Origin: Clavelina lepadiformis
Lineage: Eukaryota; Chordata; Ascidiacea; Aplousobranchia; Clavelinidae
Length of the DNA stretch: 64,000 bases
Assembly (NCBI RefSeq): GCF_947623445.1
Contig: NC_135240.1
Span: forward strand, 4,464,001 to 4,528,000
Reading direction: 5' to 3'
Part shown: in pieces, positions 1 to 21,672 of the stretch
Position numbering within the stretch: the stretch's first letter is position 1
Layout: each line of letters starts with the position of its first letter
Made by a program: the position numbers and the translations under genes
Notes under the pieces: model-generated
Told to the model about the DNA's origin: nothing
The model's input: only the letters and a program-made list of their open reading frames with translations
The model's database searches: none

Positions 1-389
1 TGTGACTATCGGAACATGCACAAAGGCTAGTTTGGTAAGCGGCGCTCAAGTGATGAGGACATCCATCTCCTTAATAGATTACATGGCTGGACTTTTAGTT
101 CCGAAAACCTCCTGCTTGCATCAGACAAAAATCATACTAGTTTAATAAAACAACTTTTGTTCAAATTTCTTTTCATCTGGGTAGGGATAATTTAAGTTCC
201 AACATAATTAACTCAAATTTTGATAGTTTTTGCGTAGTTGATATTCATTCAAACCCTGCTTCACAACTTTTGTGATTTGTTTTCAGTGCCTGACACTACG
301 TGTGTAGCATGTTAGAGATTGTTGTGTTAATGTCTCAAAGACAGAGCAGCTGCTGATATCAAGTGAATATTTCTAGTAGGTTGTGCAGA
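1..389. other. 5' flank of EFCAB5
   Basis: AT-rich sequence upstream of the first EFCAB5 coding exon. It probably holds the 5' untranslated region and promoter. I see no convincing coding exon or RNA gene here. Confidence 0.4.
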
Positions 390-9071
<8,682 letters not shown>

Positions 9072-9397
9072 CAGCGAACTCAGATGACCCCTGTTAAATG
9101 ATGTCACAAACGTGGTAAATCGATAAATGACGTCACGCTGAGCGTAGACAGCTCGTAGATTGTATAGTCACAATTAGAAGTTGTGGAAATTAACCTTAGA
9201 TGACCTTTATTTTGCTTCCTTCCACTGAGCTGCAGGATATATTTTATACTTTGTTTAATTTCTTGTTGTTACAACCCTGAGTCTATTTATTCGTCCTGGC
9301 ATTTACTTCGTTTCCATTTTCAAAGCTACCTTGAGTATTAGACTTATTAATTGTTACCTTAGCATACACTGTGTTGGTTCTAATGCATTTGCGAAAT

Positions 9398-9403
9398 AAT
9401 AAA
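9398..9403 (+). promoter_or_regulatory. Probable EFCAB5 polyadenylation signal
   Basis: A canonical AATAAA lies about 330 bp after the EFCAB5 stop codon. It is the first good signal on the + strand, so it probably ends that transcript. Confidence 0.5.
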
Positions 9404-10277
9404 AGTTTAACGGTGCAGTTTCCAGTGTTTCATCTGCACTTATTCAAAAAGGTTAATGCACAAAAATCTTATGACACTTGGCTTCACACAAGCTTCATCT
9501 GCAAAGTGGTTTATTTGGAACTTACTATGAAAAACAAGACACCGGAACAATAACAAATAGTAAGCACGCATAGAGTCAGGACGGTGCTACATCTTGTTAT
9601 GACCTCAACAAAACTGAAGTAGCTTGGCACACCAAACAACAGAAAATTTAACCAAAGAACTTAGTCGAGTATTACAGAAAAATAACAAAACCCAACACAA
9701 ACACATCATCATTTCACACTTCCATAGCATCCACATTTTCAAGCCAACGCAGGCAGTAAATGATGTTTCTATGGCGCCATCTTTTGCATAGCTTCGACAA
9801 TCTCCTATTCTCGCTGACAAACATTTCATGACAAAGCGATTCACAAACAAACATAGACATCACAAGCGTGATCGTGTAGAGATGAAATTTCATGAGTCGG
9901 CCATCGAGAAGCTTTGCAGCCAACACCAAGCAAATGCTGCTTTTATTCACAGTTTTCTGTTCATATTTGTTAAATGTGCAGACATAGAAGCTTCTTTTGG
10001 ATCGAAATTGAAGCCTCACATTTCCATTTCAAACTGGTCTTCTTCTTTATGCGCTTCTGGAACAGAAATCTTGTTGTTGGTCGACAGTAAGAATTATTAG
10101 ACAAACAAGCAATACCCAAAACACTGCAAATTAGTGAAAAAAGTGTTTCCACACTTAACATTTTTTGAACATAAAACAAACAAGGAACGTGCAAGACAGC
10201 AGCCACATGCATTAACATATAGTTGGGCATCAAACTTCACTCCTGTGCTCACACACTGTCATATCTCTAACTCATTC
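9404..10277. other. Convergent 3' untranslated region
   Basis: Sequence between the EFCAB5 poly(A) signal and the 4E-BP stop codon on the opposite strand. It contains several TTTATT (AATAAA on the - strand) that could end the 4E-BP transcript, for example near 9510. No coding exon is visible. Confidence 0.4.
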
Positions 10278-12266
10278 TTACAGAACAAAGTTTCCGTTTT
10301 TGTCGACCTGCAAATTCTTCTCCCTGCCACTGCACTCGCCATAAGCTGGTATGAATGCCGCTTGCGTGGCCTGGCCATAAGCCGCATATGGAACGTAACC
10401 CTGATGTGAGAGGAAAAGCTGCTCCATTGATTTGCACAAATTGCCCGGAAGGCCTCGCTGTGAGCTGCCTCGGCCCCTTCCCCGGAATACCGACAAGTTG
10501 GGGCTACTCATGGGCAGGTTGTTGTAAGGGGGTAAATGGGGAATCCCATTAAACAGTGGGGGGTTATCCCGCGACATTCCCTGGTTCACCTTCCCTTGTC
10601 GCCACAGACTGAGTTGACTGACTGGGGAAGATTTCCTGTTGGCAAGTTGGGGGTCCTTGATCTCACCCAACCACTCACTGTCGCCAGAATTCATGTTGGG
10701 TGGCCCATACATTTGGGGACTGAATGGGGGCGCAACGAAGCCACATGGGTTACTCGTGACAGGTGGGATGGGGTAAATGGGGACTTGACATAGTTGCTGA
10801 CTCGCCTTCTCGTAAAATGTGGATCTCTGCTGCACCAAGCTGCGCTGTCTGTACTGCTGCAGTGGCCCCTTATTATAAACATCCACTCCGGGGTTCATCT
10901 CATTGAGCACGAATGCAGGCAGACCGGTAAATGCAACTAAATTAAAAGCAGGCATGCAAGGTTAGGCTGGTTATATATCTAGGCAAGTAGTAGAATGACT
11001 GGGTTGCTATGAGTGATTGCATCAACAAATTAGGCTGAAAGTTCAAGGTCACAAAGGAACTCATTATGATTAGCGATACAGCATTACAGGCAAAATTATG
11101 ATGAACCTAAAAAAGCCTAAAACACTAAAATAACAATGGATGACTTTAGAGTTACAAAGAAAAATCAAATACCACATGCTGTTTGCCCAGGTCATTAAAA
11201 CTAAGAAAATAGAATTTAATTCTCATCAATTCACAACTTTACCATCTATTCAAAATGCAATGCTGACTGCTATTTCATCACCATGGGAATTGTGATTAAT
11301 GTAACATAGAATGATGACATTATTGCATCATACATGATTAATTATTACTACTTTGCAGTGATTGCAACAACAGGACATGTGTTGTCAGGAAATTGCTGGT
11401 TAATAACACGAGTCATCCAAATCACGATGACAATCGGTTCGGTGATTAAAAACTTAATAATTAATTTGGTCAAGATCGCCAACTTTTTCAAAGAAGATAG
11501 CACGCTGAGCAGTTTGGATATTTTCATGTTAATTTGCCTTTTGCTAATTCACATGTTTTTATGGAGTCATGCATTACTTTGACTAAGACAACAACTATAG
11601 AGTGTCTACAAACAACAATGTCATTTTCATTGATGTCATAATGGCTACCACTCCAAGTGCACCAGGAACCACGATTGTGTTAACTCAAGGTTACCTCCAT
11701 GCTCCTTTCCATTTGGGACTTCATTCTCCTCGACAATTTTAGTGATTGCTTTTGTTGATGCCTTGTCGGGGCTGGTGACCCCGGGAATATTAGGGAGGTT
11801 ACTCGGCGGGGTGTTCGATAGCGGGGACGCACGACATTTCAACAAGAACGAACGATCGTAAATTATTCTAGTTCCTTCAACAACAAACATAATACCACTT
11901 AGTTTTCAAATAATTCAGAAACAATTCCTGATTCAGCACAAACAGCAACGTATCACAGTTTGTAAATACCAAGAAACATTCAAAAGCAAATAATCTTGAT
12001 GAAATGTTTGTTTTGGGCAAACATGCTCTGCGCAAAACAACAAAGATTCATGAAGTAAATTTCGCCATTAAGTAAACTCACCTCCTGGTGTGGTTGAATA
12101 CAGAGTTCCACCTGGAGTAGTCCCGTAGTCATTCGGCAGTTCCGATAGATGATTGAGCTACAAGCAACATTGAAATATTATATCACAATTTCTTTTACAA
12201 AACAGTTCATGCACTATATACCTGCACTCTGCGCACAGGGATGCCTTGAGGTATGGATTTGCTCAT
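10278..12266 (-). CDS. EIF4EBP: eIF4E-binding protein (4E-BP) with a long C-terminal extension
   Basis: Four exons: 12266-12222, 12157-12082, 11874-11695 and 10936-10278, total 960 nt, predicting 319 aa. The first three encode a classic 4E-BP of about 100 residues: a RAIP-like start (SIPQGIPVRRVQ), the paired TTPGG sites, the eIF4E-binding motif YDRSFLL (Y-x4-L-hydrophobic, residues 46-52), and RASP / NTPP sites matching the mTORC1-controlled Ser65/Thr70 positions. 4E-BPs bind eIF4E and block cap-dependent translation until phosphorylated. The last exon joins in the correct phase and adds 219 residues, rich in Pro, Gly, Gln and Asn, with an RGRGRG patch near residue 252. I do not recognise this part. 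The usual C-terminal TOS motif (FEMDI type) is not seen. Family members are normally about 100-120 aa, so the fourth exon is the uncertain part; the 4E-BP core is secure. Confidence 0.85.
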
Positions 12267-15066
12267 TATTATCTTGATCAAAACACAAGCTGCTTATCAT
12301 GTAACAACAAATTATACAAACTCTTTCCTGTGTTTAAGAAAAACGTTTACAGCGATTGAAACATTGGTACACAGAATAAAATTTTCAGCTAAATTATTTT
12401 GGAATTCAAACCTCACAAGTCCTTTTCATTTAGGTCTCCATGTCAGAGTGAGAAAGCACAAGACGCCATTTTACCTGTTTAAACTGCTTTGTCTGAATAG
12501 CCATTGAACTAGCACTTGCTATAAAAGAATCAGATCCATTCAGATCAATATGATCTGACTGAAACATACCTGTGCCGTGTGGAACCTTAACCTGCAGACA
12601 GACACATAGCAGCAGCTTTTGTTGGCTCCTGTGGTTTCATAAAAGTCTTAACATTGTCTCATAATTGCCAGTGCCATTTTTAATGAAGACTTTGAATTAA
12701 TTCAGTTTCTACATTCAGCTGTGTGCATTGCAGGGCATAGAAAAGGGCACATCTAATCCCATCCAAACAGTGGCATGATCAAAACATTTGCCATTGTAAA
12801 AAAACAATGGGTGCCCACAGGGCATTGATTTAACTCAATTTTAAATGCCCAACACATAATTTGGTTGCCATGGCGCCCAGACAGGCTACCTAAAAAAAGA
12901 CTTACCCACTTTTTCAATGTTAGGGAGCTAATCATCAGGTATGTTTTAATCACAGTAAAATGATCAAGGGTAATGTAATATTTTCTCTCCCAAACAAAAG
13001 TTAAAATTGCAAAGATTTTACTAAAGATATAAAATATTTAAATCATCATTTTAAAATAACGCCAATAACTTCTTATGCTGATTCGCATGGCCACCATCAC
13101 TAATTGCAGGATTAGCACTTTTGCAATTATAGTTGTGTACAGAAAAAGAAGACATATGTGATTTTGTATTTTCTGCTTCCTCAGCTATGCATTGAACATA
13201 ATATACTAATAGACCATACAATCCAGATAGGAAAGCTTAGAATTTGCACGAACCTTTTTTTTTTGAGAATGAATTTTGCACAAACTAGAAATTGTTTTCA
13301 TGGGTTATACTTTTGATTCATAGATAAGGCGGAAAACATCCATTGATCATTTTCACTGTTGTTGTTTCTTACTTACATTTAACTCGCATTTAAAATTTGT
13401 TCATAAACTGTTTGATTCAACTATTTTGTGCAAATGTTCAGGGAAAAGCTCCGTAATTAGCCCATGCACATTATGAGTAAAACACAATTTTTTATTCTTC
13501 GTGCAAGGCAAACTTTCCAGTCTGACACACAATGTGCTGATGATAAAAACTCAAAAACTATAGTTTCATGACTTTAGCAAAGCACCAAAAACATACGATT
13601 TTCATCAACAAGCATGCCAAATTTTTTCATTTTCCATATAAACTAATTTACAGCTTAATTTAGGGCAATTTTTGTTGTCTGTGAAAACACAAATTTAAAA
13701 ATAATATAAACAAGGACCCGAGGTGTCAGTGCACACCAAAATTTGTGCCTATTGCAGACACAATTTTCTCGTCGAAAACTGCCCGATGCTTTTTAGTGTT
13801 GGGTGTGACAAGGATTATTTAAACCGAAAGAAGGGGAAGTAGCGCAAGTTTTAAAAAGGAAGCGAGCATGGCAAGACACAAAATTTGGCCAACATTGGAA
13901 ACTCAGTAGCTAATACAATTCTTTATTTATTACAAGTTATAGTGTTCAGAGAACTAAATTTGCTTGGTTTGTTAATTATAAATCAGCGTGAACAGGAAAA
14001 AGTTTGGCATGAACGTTGCTAATTCAGGTGGGTGCGTCACAATTTACAGATAAATCAGTAAGGCTCCCGGACATTGAGTATTTTTTGTTATAAATTGGCA
14101 TGGAAAAATTTAGACTACTCTGTTTTTAATAGTATTTGTTATGTTTCTTTACAGTATTTCGTGTCTAGTGCATAAGTGCATAACCGCAGTCCTGATACAT
14201 TTGTTTACTAGACACCGCAGTTATTCAAATTGTAGTCATTTGGCTGTGTACTTTTGCACTAGACCCAGTATTTCTTTGTAAAACAATCAACTTTAACGGA
14301 AAAAATATGGCTCGCAGCACATTGTGACGTTCACAAGTTTGGTGCGTCGTACGCGCGTGCACCATGCGGCATACTTTTGTGCTTTCCTTATTCCATATAA
14401 GGCCTATGAAGTTGACGAAGCAGTCACATAAAAAACAGAGACACCTATGCCTATCATTTTGTTATTAAATTGACACAACCTCAACATGAAACCAACTAAG
14501 CATAGCACACCTGAAGAACATCGCTGCTTGCTACATGCTGACGTAACCCCTCGACCTTTCTTTCGCCATCCTTGCAAATCGAAGACAAACCTCGTCTGTG
14601 CCATTCTGCAAAAATCAGCAAATTACTGTTCCGCTTCACTGATTAACTGGGGCTATTCGAGCAATTCTGTAATTTACTTGCTGTGTTTCATATATCCAAT
14701 ATCAAACCAGGAAAGTAAAGAAAGTTATTAAAACAACGATCGAGTTTTGTAAATCATAAAGTAATTTTTTGAAAATAAATAAGCGTCAAATTGATTACAA
14801 ATAAACATTTGAAAACGATCACGACGTGTAGAGGAAAACTTACAAAAGATTTTTAAAAATTAATCTTCTTTAATCGCCTAAAGTGCTTTCATGACTACCC
14901 CTAATAGGTTCTGGGGTAGCTCTCTTAAATAGATCGGCAAATATTTAACGTGTTCTTGTCCCATTTTTATCGATCAAGGAAAAAAATGGAGAATTAAGCT
15001 CCAAACAACAGCGTCACCACCCGGTTGATATAGCATGGTTTCCAGAAATGAACATGCTTTCAAAAG
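12267..15066. other. Intergenic region between divergent 4E-BP and DNAJA3
   Basis: About 2.8 kb of AT-rich DNA separates two genes transcribed away from each other, so both promoters should be here. A short ATG-led stretch on the - strand near 12506 (MAIQTKQFKQ then a GT donor) could be an upstream exon, but it is not needed for the 4E-BP frame. One MITE lies at 14161. The rest shows only degenerate repeats. Confidence 0.4.
14161..14265. mobile_element. Short inverted-repeat element (MITE), family copy 1
   Basis: A 105-bp element whose ends are inverted copies built around GTCTAGTGCA, with further imperfect pairing inwards. It is flanked by a 9-bp direct repeat CAGTATTTC at 14152-14160 and 14266-14274, as expected for a target duplication. 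A second, diverged copy lies in the other orientation at 43513-43610. It carries no gene and must be mobilised in trans. The superfamily is not determined; a 9-bp duplication would fit Mutator-like elements. Confidence 0.65.
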
Positions 15067-17785
15067 ATGGCTGCTTTGGTAGGGTGGCGTTGTTTTGTTG
15101 CAAGGCCGAGTTGTAGAAAATTACCGCCTTTCAACGAAGTAAGGAGTTTTTCGTCGTATTTATTAAAAGGACAACATAATCCATTAAGAGCCTCAACAAT
15201 CAAAGCTAAAAGAAGCGCAGAATTGGTTCATAACTCGGGTAAATATTGAGTGTGGCGAGAAAACCTTTAGAAATTGTTTAGATGCTATTTTTAATTTTTC
15301 GATTGACATCGGTCAATGAAAAAGGTATAAAGGGCAAATTTGTGTTAAGGTTATTCATTTTACTTCGTTGGTCGTTTATAAGCTATTTTTCCAGACTTCC
15401 CAGACAGGTTGTTTCATCTTCCACGTTGTCACATCCATTTATCAAATAACCTACTTGCGGCAAAGGACTACTATAAGATACTGGGTGTGTCAAAGAATGC
15501 TGCACAAAAAGATATAAAAAAGGCTTATTATCAAGTGAATGCTTGTTTCCTTGATTCGTCTAAATTTATTGTCAACTAGCATTTTGGCATTAAGAATAAA
15601 TCCTTTTAAATCTTTCTTTTCAGTTGGCCAAAAAATTTCACCCAGACACAAACAAAGGTGATAAAAATGCGTCGGTTAAATTCTCCGAGGTTGCTGAAGC
15701 ATACGAGGTCTGTGCAATCGTGCATAGTCTGCCATTTATATCGTGCTTCCTGATGACGTCGATTCTTTTCAATGCAGGTCCTAGGCGACGAATCAAAGAG
15801 GCAGCAGTATGACATGCTTGGATCCGCCAACTTCCAGGCCCAGCAGCAGGGAGGAGGAGCCCACTGGGGAGCAAGAGGATTCTCAGGTCACATGGATCCT
15901 GAAGATTTATTTCGCAAAATTTTCGAGGAATTCTCTGGCGGAGGAAAAGGGAGAACATACGAAGATTTTCGAGAGTTTGCTCCAATCGAGGTGATTGCAA
16001 TGTGATGTTGATTGGGCTCCTTACTGCCATCTACGCACCTATAATTGCCTTGAGAAAATGAAAAATTAGACGCAATGATTTTTTAAATAATTTAGTTCCA
16101 TGAGCAACTTTTTTGATCATTAATTTCAAGAAAGGAACCTCGAGTAGAGCAGGAGTCCTTGGATGGACTGGTCTTCTTTTAAGTTCGACCTTTAGTTAAA
16201 GGTCAATCTTTATCTGACCCTATCCAAGCTTTTTTGGCTGGGAAATTGAGAGCTTTTGACCATTTTCGTGCTTCTACAAATATTTTTTACTTGAAGTAGA
16301 AAAAAAATAGCAAAAAATATATTTGTGGGTCCGAGTTAAAAATGTTTAGATTGCAAAAAGTTCAACTCCAACTTGCAGCAATCAAAAAATAAATGCACGA
16401 TGTTACTAGGTATTCATGGACCTCACATTCAACGAAGCCGCCAAGGGGGCAAATAAAACGTTAAATTTAGAGATGCTGGACACTTGCCCACGATGTCACG
16501 GGAAAGGAAATGAACCAGGAAGTAAAGTTTCCAAATGTGGATACTGCGGCGGTACGGGAATGGTAAGTTCATCACCATGGCGATGTTTTATTTCTGGCCA
16601 ATGTGAACAATGACTGGCATAACATGTTACTTCTCTAGAATTACAAATAGCCAGCAATTAGATTGTACTGCTGTATATATCGCTGCCTATTTTTTAATAA
16701 ACTACAACATGGGTGTAGGAACAAGTGACGACGGGGCCGTTTGTGATGCAATCAACGTGCAGGAAATGTGGCGGCACTGGCAGGCTGATAACGTTTCCGT
16801 GCGTTCTGTGTAATTCAAGTGGACAGGTCAAACAGAAGAAAGCAGTGACAGTTCCCGTACCGGCAGGTGACATTCTCTCTACATTTTATGATCTTTATGC
16901 TTTACATAACATTTTATGTCCAGTGCCTCATTTATCGATACATAGCTGATATCTTTTCAATATTTTCTGCCAGGTATCGAAGACAAGCAGACTGTCCGCA
17001 TGCAAGTGGGCACCAGGGAGGTGTTCATAACATTCAGGGTGGGTGCTTTTGTGCAGCTTCCATAGCAGGCTATCAGCATGTACTTGAAATAGAACTGATG
17101 TTTGCAGGTTGCTGCGAGCAGAATATTCCGCAGGCAAGGTGCAGATGTTCATTCCGACGTTGAAATATCCCTCGCACAAGCTGCACTAGGTGGCACCATA
17201 CGAATCAAAGGAGTTCACGACGAAACAGAATTAATTGTGAGTAGAATAAATTTGCTGCATTCTTATTCGTTTGGGAACAAAAATTGCACATCATTGTTCT
17301 TCATAGATACCAGCCGGGACCAATTCTCACCATACCTTCCACTTCAAGGGGAAAGGAATCAAAAAAGTCAACAGTTATGGTTTCGGTGACCATTACGTTC
17401 ACATCAAGATCAAATCACCTTCGTAAGTAATTCAATGAAGCTGTGTTTGCCAATTTATATTATTCTCAACAAAATAATTTGACTGAAGGTCATTGACGAC
17501 GCGCCAGAAGGAATTGTTGCTCGAATTCGTAGAAGACGAAAGTGACATAGATGGAACTGTTGAAGGCTACCATCCAACTCAAAGTTAGTCTTACTTTTAC
17601 TGAGTTCAACTCTCATGTCTTGATACTGGTCTCACAGTCATCAAATGGTGGGCTAACCTGGCTCTTTCTTATCAGAGAAAGAAATTCGACAAAATGAACC
17701 CGAAACAATTTCCCCAAACGACACATCATGTAAGGAGGAGACTGTGGGATTTTTTGGAAAAATTAAGAAAGCAATTTTTGGATAG
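15067..17785 (+). CDS. DNAJA3: DnaJ homolog subfamily A member 3, mitochondrial (Tid1)
   Basis: Multi-exon type I Hsp40. The N-terminus ([10 protein letters not shown]..., rich in Arg and Ser, no acidic residues early) looks like a mitochondrial presequence. The J domain follows ([20 protein letters not shown], then the HPD motif in [10 protein letters not shown] near 15640), a Gly/Phe-rich linker, a Cys-rich zinc domain ([32 protein letters not shown] at 16485-16830), and the substrate-binding C-terminal domains ([12 protein letters not shown] near 17385). It ends [12 protein letters not shown] with TAG at 17783, like the human tail. It stimulates mitochondrial Hsp70 and prevents aggregation of client proteins. 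The fourth zinc repeat lacks the glycine of CxxCxGxG. Start chosen as the only ATG giving the presequence. Confidence 0.93.
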
Positions 17786-18583
17786 TTGTCTCCAATTTTG
17801 TGCAAACATATTAAGCAAATGTCCGTTAAAACACCCAACAGTCTCCTCTGTTAAGATAGGTGGGTCCATCACTACCATTGTCTTTGCTGCAGGAATTCTT
17901 TCACAGAACTATTTGTTTCAGTAAAAGCATCAAAAGATTGAACTGAATTTTCTCCTCATCTCTACGAAGCAGGAAGTGTCAGAGGTTTTCATCGGAGCAT
18001 CGGTGACCAAGTGATGATGGTCTAATGTTAACAACTTTATTATTTCGTGTTTTTATTTTAAATGAATACAAATTATGACTGAAGTTGCCTCACATGACTT
18101 AGGGTGATTATATTAGCAGGGCAGGTAGACAATTATTGGAGTAAAATAGAATGTTGAGAAAACAGTTGGTACAAAGACAGTTTTTCTATTAAATAAGTTT
18201 AGTCAAAATACTTGCATTGCTTTGAGTACAAATTACTCCTCGTGTCATCATCAAGTGACTGTGATCCAATTATCATAATATGCTACAATCGAATAGTTGC
18301 GACAATAGGCAAAATATAGGAAAGTTAGTAAGCTAAAGTATCATCTCAGTTGCTGGTTTAAAGTGACTTTTGGTTCAGTGTCTTTTTTATAAAAAAACAT
18401 TAAAATATTTGTTATGTTAAAAGTCATTTTTAAAGTCAATGTTTTTGAGTTTTCAGTAAAAACTTGTTCTAGTTCTGACATAATAAACAGATTCCAGATG
18501 CAGCAAATGATTTATTTATTTATTGCACATAACCATGTCCCATCTCTGCCATGAAATCAACCTCCCACACCTGGCTATTATCA
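17786..18583. other. Convergent 3' region of DNAJA3 and SCFD2
   Basis: Non-coding stretch between the DNAJA3 stop and the SCFD2 stop on the other strand. An AATAAA array on the - strand at 18511-18523 (tttatttatttatt) is the likely SCFD2 poly(A) signal. Nothing else recognised. Confidence 0.45.
18511..18523 (-). promoter_or_regulatory. Probable SCFD2 polyadenylation signal
   Basis: Overlapping AATAAA motifs read on the - strand, about 60 bp after the SCFD2 stop codon. Confidence 0.5.
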
Positions 18584-21500
18584 TCAGTCCACGTCTGGTC
18601 TGAGATTATTAGCAAACAATAACCTGTCTATGGTGTCACTGGGGAAAGTAATTCGATTTGAACCAATCAACACCTGCAGTAACAATGAGAAAGTTTACAA
18701 CATCATAGAAGAGCTGATTGTTAACCAACAAAGACTTTATTATTGTACCTGTAGGTCACGCTTCTGGGAGGAGTTGTAATGCTCCACCATTTCATGAATA
18801 ATTCGAACTTCTTCAAACGTAATTCCACCGATCACGAATATGCAGAGAATTTTCGCATCATTCGGTCTTGGAGGGCTCACCTGGTTGTGAATGCATTCTT
18901 GATTGTCAGGCTTAGAAGTAGCTGAATCCCATTTAAATCCATAGAACCATGAATAGACAGTAAAAGTAAACAACCACGAATACTTTTACCTTCTTGAACA
19001 TACTGAAGCCGGATTTGAGGAGGTCCATGAGCCCGGTCGAAATATGCTCCACATCCGGATGAAGATCCGGGCGGGATGGATCGAATACCTGCTTCAGAAG
19101 TTTCACGAGGAGCGGTTCGTACTTGGGAGGACCAAATGATTCCTTGCGAAGATCTTTCAAGTAGGACAGTTGGCTCCGAAGTGGATATATCTCTATTGTT
19201 ACAAGGTCAAGTTAACTCAGTACATTTGTTGTGATGCAATAAACACTTCTCTGTGACTTGCTTCTGAGTTTTTCAAGAATTTCCTCGACTGCGTCTTGAA
19301 CTTGATCGAGTTCCAATTCACTGTTATCTTCACTTTGGTTCATGCCGAGCACTTCGAGGAGACCCTCGGGAAGATCATCGACGGATCTTTCCGATATCAT
19401 CAACGAGAGGGAACTGGAAACATCATCCCACACCTCATCACCTGATTGTTGCATCATAATTATCGCAAAGATGTCAAGTGCATGACAACAATGCATCACA
19501 TACTCGTGTTGGACGGATCGTGAAGTGATGAAGCGAACACGAGAAGTTGAAGAACGTCGTCAACCGACCACTTCTCATTTCCATCATCGTCTACTCTGAA
19601 GAGCATACTCAATCAGTAACCATGACAACCACCTCCAACATAGAAGCATTAAACTTGACTGACTCATTCATAACTTGCACAATCCTTGCAACAGGATCGT
19701 CGTCCAGTGTCAGTAGTTTCTCCAGCGCACCAAGCCTCTCCCATTTCTCATGGTAGTCGTCTGATAAACACTGAGCTGCTGCCATGGAAAGCTGTGACGG
19801 ACAAGCGAGGAAGTTGTGCAAGTTTATCAAAGACAGTGGAGCTGAACTGAAGACTTGCATATGTAGCATGAGCATATACCTGCAGCAAGTTGTTGTTGTA
19901 CATGATTGCACCAGAATTGCCGTTGAACTTCTCCACGATTTTGTATATTTCGTCAGAAAACGATAAATTTTCTTCATCTCCAGCAACATCCAATCCTTCC
20001 TCAACAGCAGCCTCCAACAAGCCCCTGGAAGACGACAGGATGCGAGATTATCCAGACTAGAAATTATCAAGCTCAGGCAGAGACGAAGTCAACTTAAGCA
20101 ACAAGTAGTTGCTATGATTATCATACAACCTTAATGTAGAAAGGGTCATTGTGCATTTACTTGAGAGCGATGGCAAAAATAAACAGGACGCAACAATAAA
20201 TACGAGAAGGGAAATGGTTAAGAGCTTGACAGTCATCACTACACGAGGTGCGAAAACTAAAACGTGGTAAAACTAAACAGTTAAAGTGGCACAATGACAG
20301 AATTCAGACAATTCTAAACGTTGCGTGTATTAGCTTGGTCATGATGACAAATCTTCACAAAATAGTAGAAACCTTTTAATGGACTTCAGAGCTTCTTTTT
20401 GTGGAAGTTTTATCATTTCCTCCAGAAGAAGCGGACATGCATCATCAGGAGGACATAAACATCCCGGACATGCAACGCTCTCCCGGATCATTTGAAGTTC
20501 TTCATTGTCCATCTTCCCGTCAATCAGCTGATAGGCTGTGGTCAGCCTCAACATGTCCACTGATATGTTGTTGTGGTGACCTGCAAGTCATAAAATTTCT
20601 CAATATAAAGGGAACGAAAGTTGATGAGCTTCTTGTCGCTCATTTATTTGTTCCTTGTTTATGCAAAACTATTTAACTATCAGTGCCATATAATTATAAT
20701 AATTACTTAGTTGGCGACTATTTTATTTCAACTAACAATATTTCATCAAATATTTTCACACTATCAGGCACTCCATCTATTTTAACCTGCAAGTTCAGGC
20801 AAAATGCCAAGAATTTTGTCAACCAATGACTGATCGGAATGCTGGACAGCCTGAATGGAATCCAACGAACGATCGATGAGCAGGAGTGACGACGTGTTCA
20901 AAGCCTGCTTGCGTCGTTGTTTTCCTTGCGCTGAATTTGTGAGCTGTGTGGCAACCAAGCGACTTGTGTGACCGACCGCAAATAACTCCTCCTTGCAATT
21001 GAGGGATTCAAAGAGACTGTTGAAGTAGGTGACTAATTTCTTCACCTGCACTCGAAAGTTGACAGGAAGTGAGAAAAAGTGCACATCAGACAATCTTTCA
21101 ATCGAATGCTTCTCTCCTCTTGATCTGCGAACACTATCAATTGCACAAAGGTCGTTTGTGATAAGCGGAAAGAGATTGTTTAATGACGGGGTCAAATAGA
21201 CACAGTTGGTGCAGGGTGACATGAATACGGGAACGTGGAAGACCTCACACGTGTAGTTCATGTCACCCATCCACATGCAAGCATTCTCCTCACATTGGTC
21301 AAACACTGATTTACTGTCATTACCAGGAGCATGCCCGTATGCCATCTTGTGAGTGTCTGCATCAACAGTGGTGATTATGACGCAATAGTCAAAATTGCTT
21401 GTTTTGATTATATCCTCTAAAATTGAAAGAGTTTCTCCTCTCAGCACTGAACTTACCAGAAAAACAGCTTTTTTCTGGTCCACAGAACCATTTTCGAAAG

Positions 21501-21672
21501 AAGAAAAGTCTTTTATCTCAAGAGCACCATTGGAGAATAAAACTGTTGGTCCTCCACTCCAAAACAGGCATTCAGCGCAGGAAGCATCAATGAACACAAC
21601 TGCATGCTTCACTTTTTGAGTAACTTTATTCCATACAAACTTTCGAGCTTCTTTAATCCAAGAATTTTCCAT
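18584..21672 (-). CDS. SCFD2: Sec1 family domain-containing protein 2
   Basis: A Sec1/Munc18-superfamily protein in several exons. The large first exon (21672-20782) begins MENSWIKEARKFVWNKVTQK and carries blocks shared with vertebrate SCFD2: AVVFIDASCAECLFW, CVIITTVDADTHK, MGDMNYTCEVFHVPVF and the end VDKILGILPELAG. Later exons give the LKQVFDPSRPDLHPDVEHIS / GLMDLLKSGFSMFKK block (about 19000-19140), FVIGGITFEE (about 18800) and the C-terminal LLFANNLRPDVD with stop at 18584. SM proteins regulate SNARE assembly in membrane fusion; SCFD2 itself is little studied and has been linked to tethering at the ER/Golgi. The start has no competing upstream ATG. An exon-sized block at 19609-20020 and one at 20339-20560 belong to the middle of the protein; exact borders there are approximate. 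Confidence 0.9.

Noticed and set aside
10278-10400. AAFIP in the 4E-BP extension as a possible PABP-binding PAM2 motif.
   Set aside because: The invariant Leu and the Ala three residues before Phe are missing, so it does not meet the PAM2 pattern.
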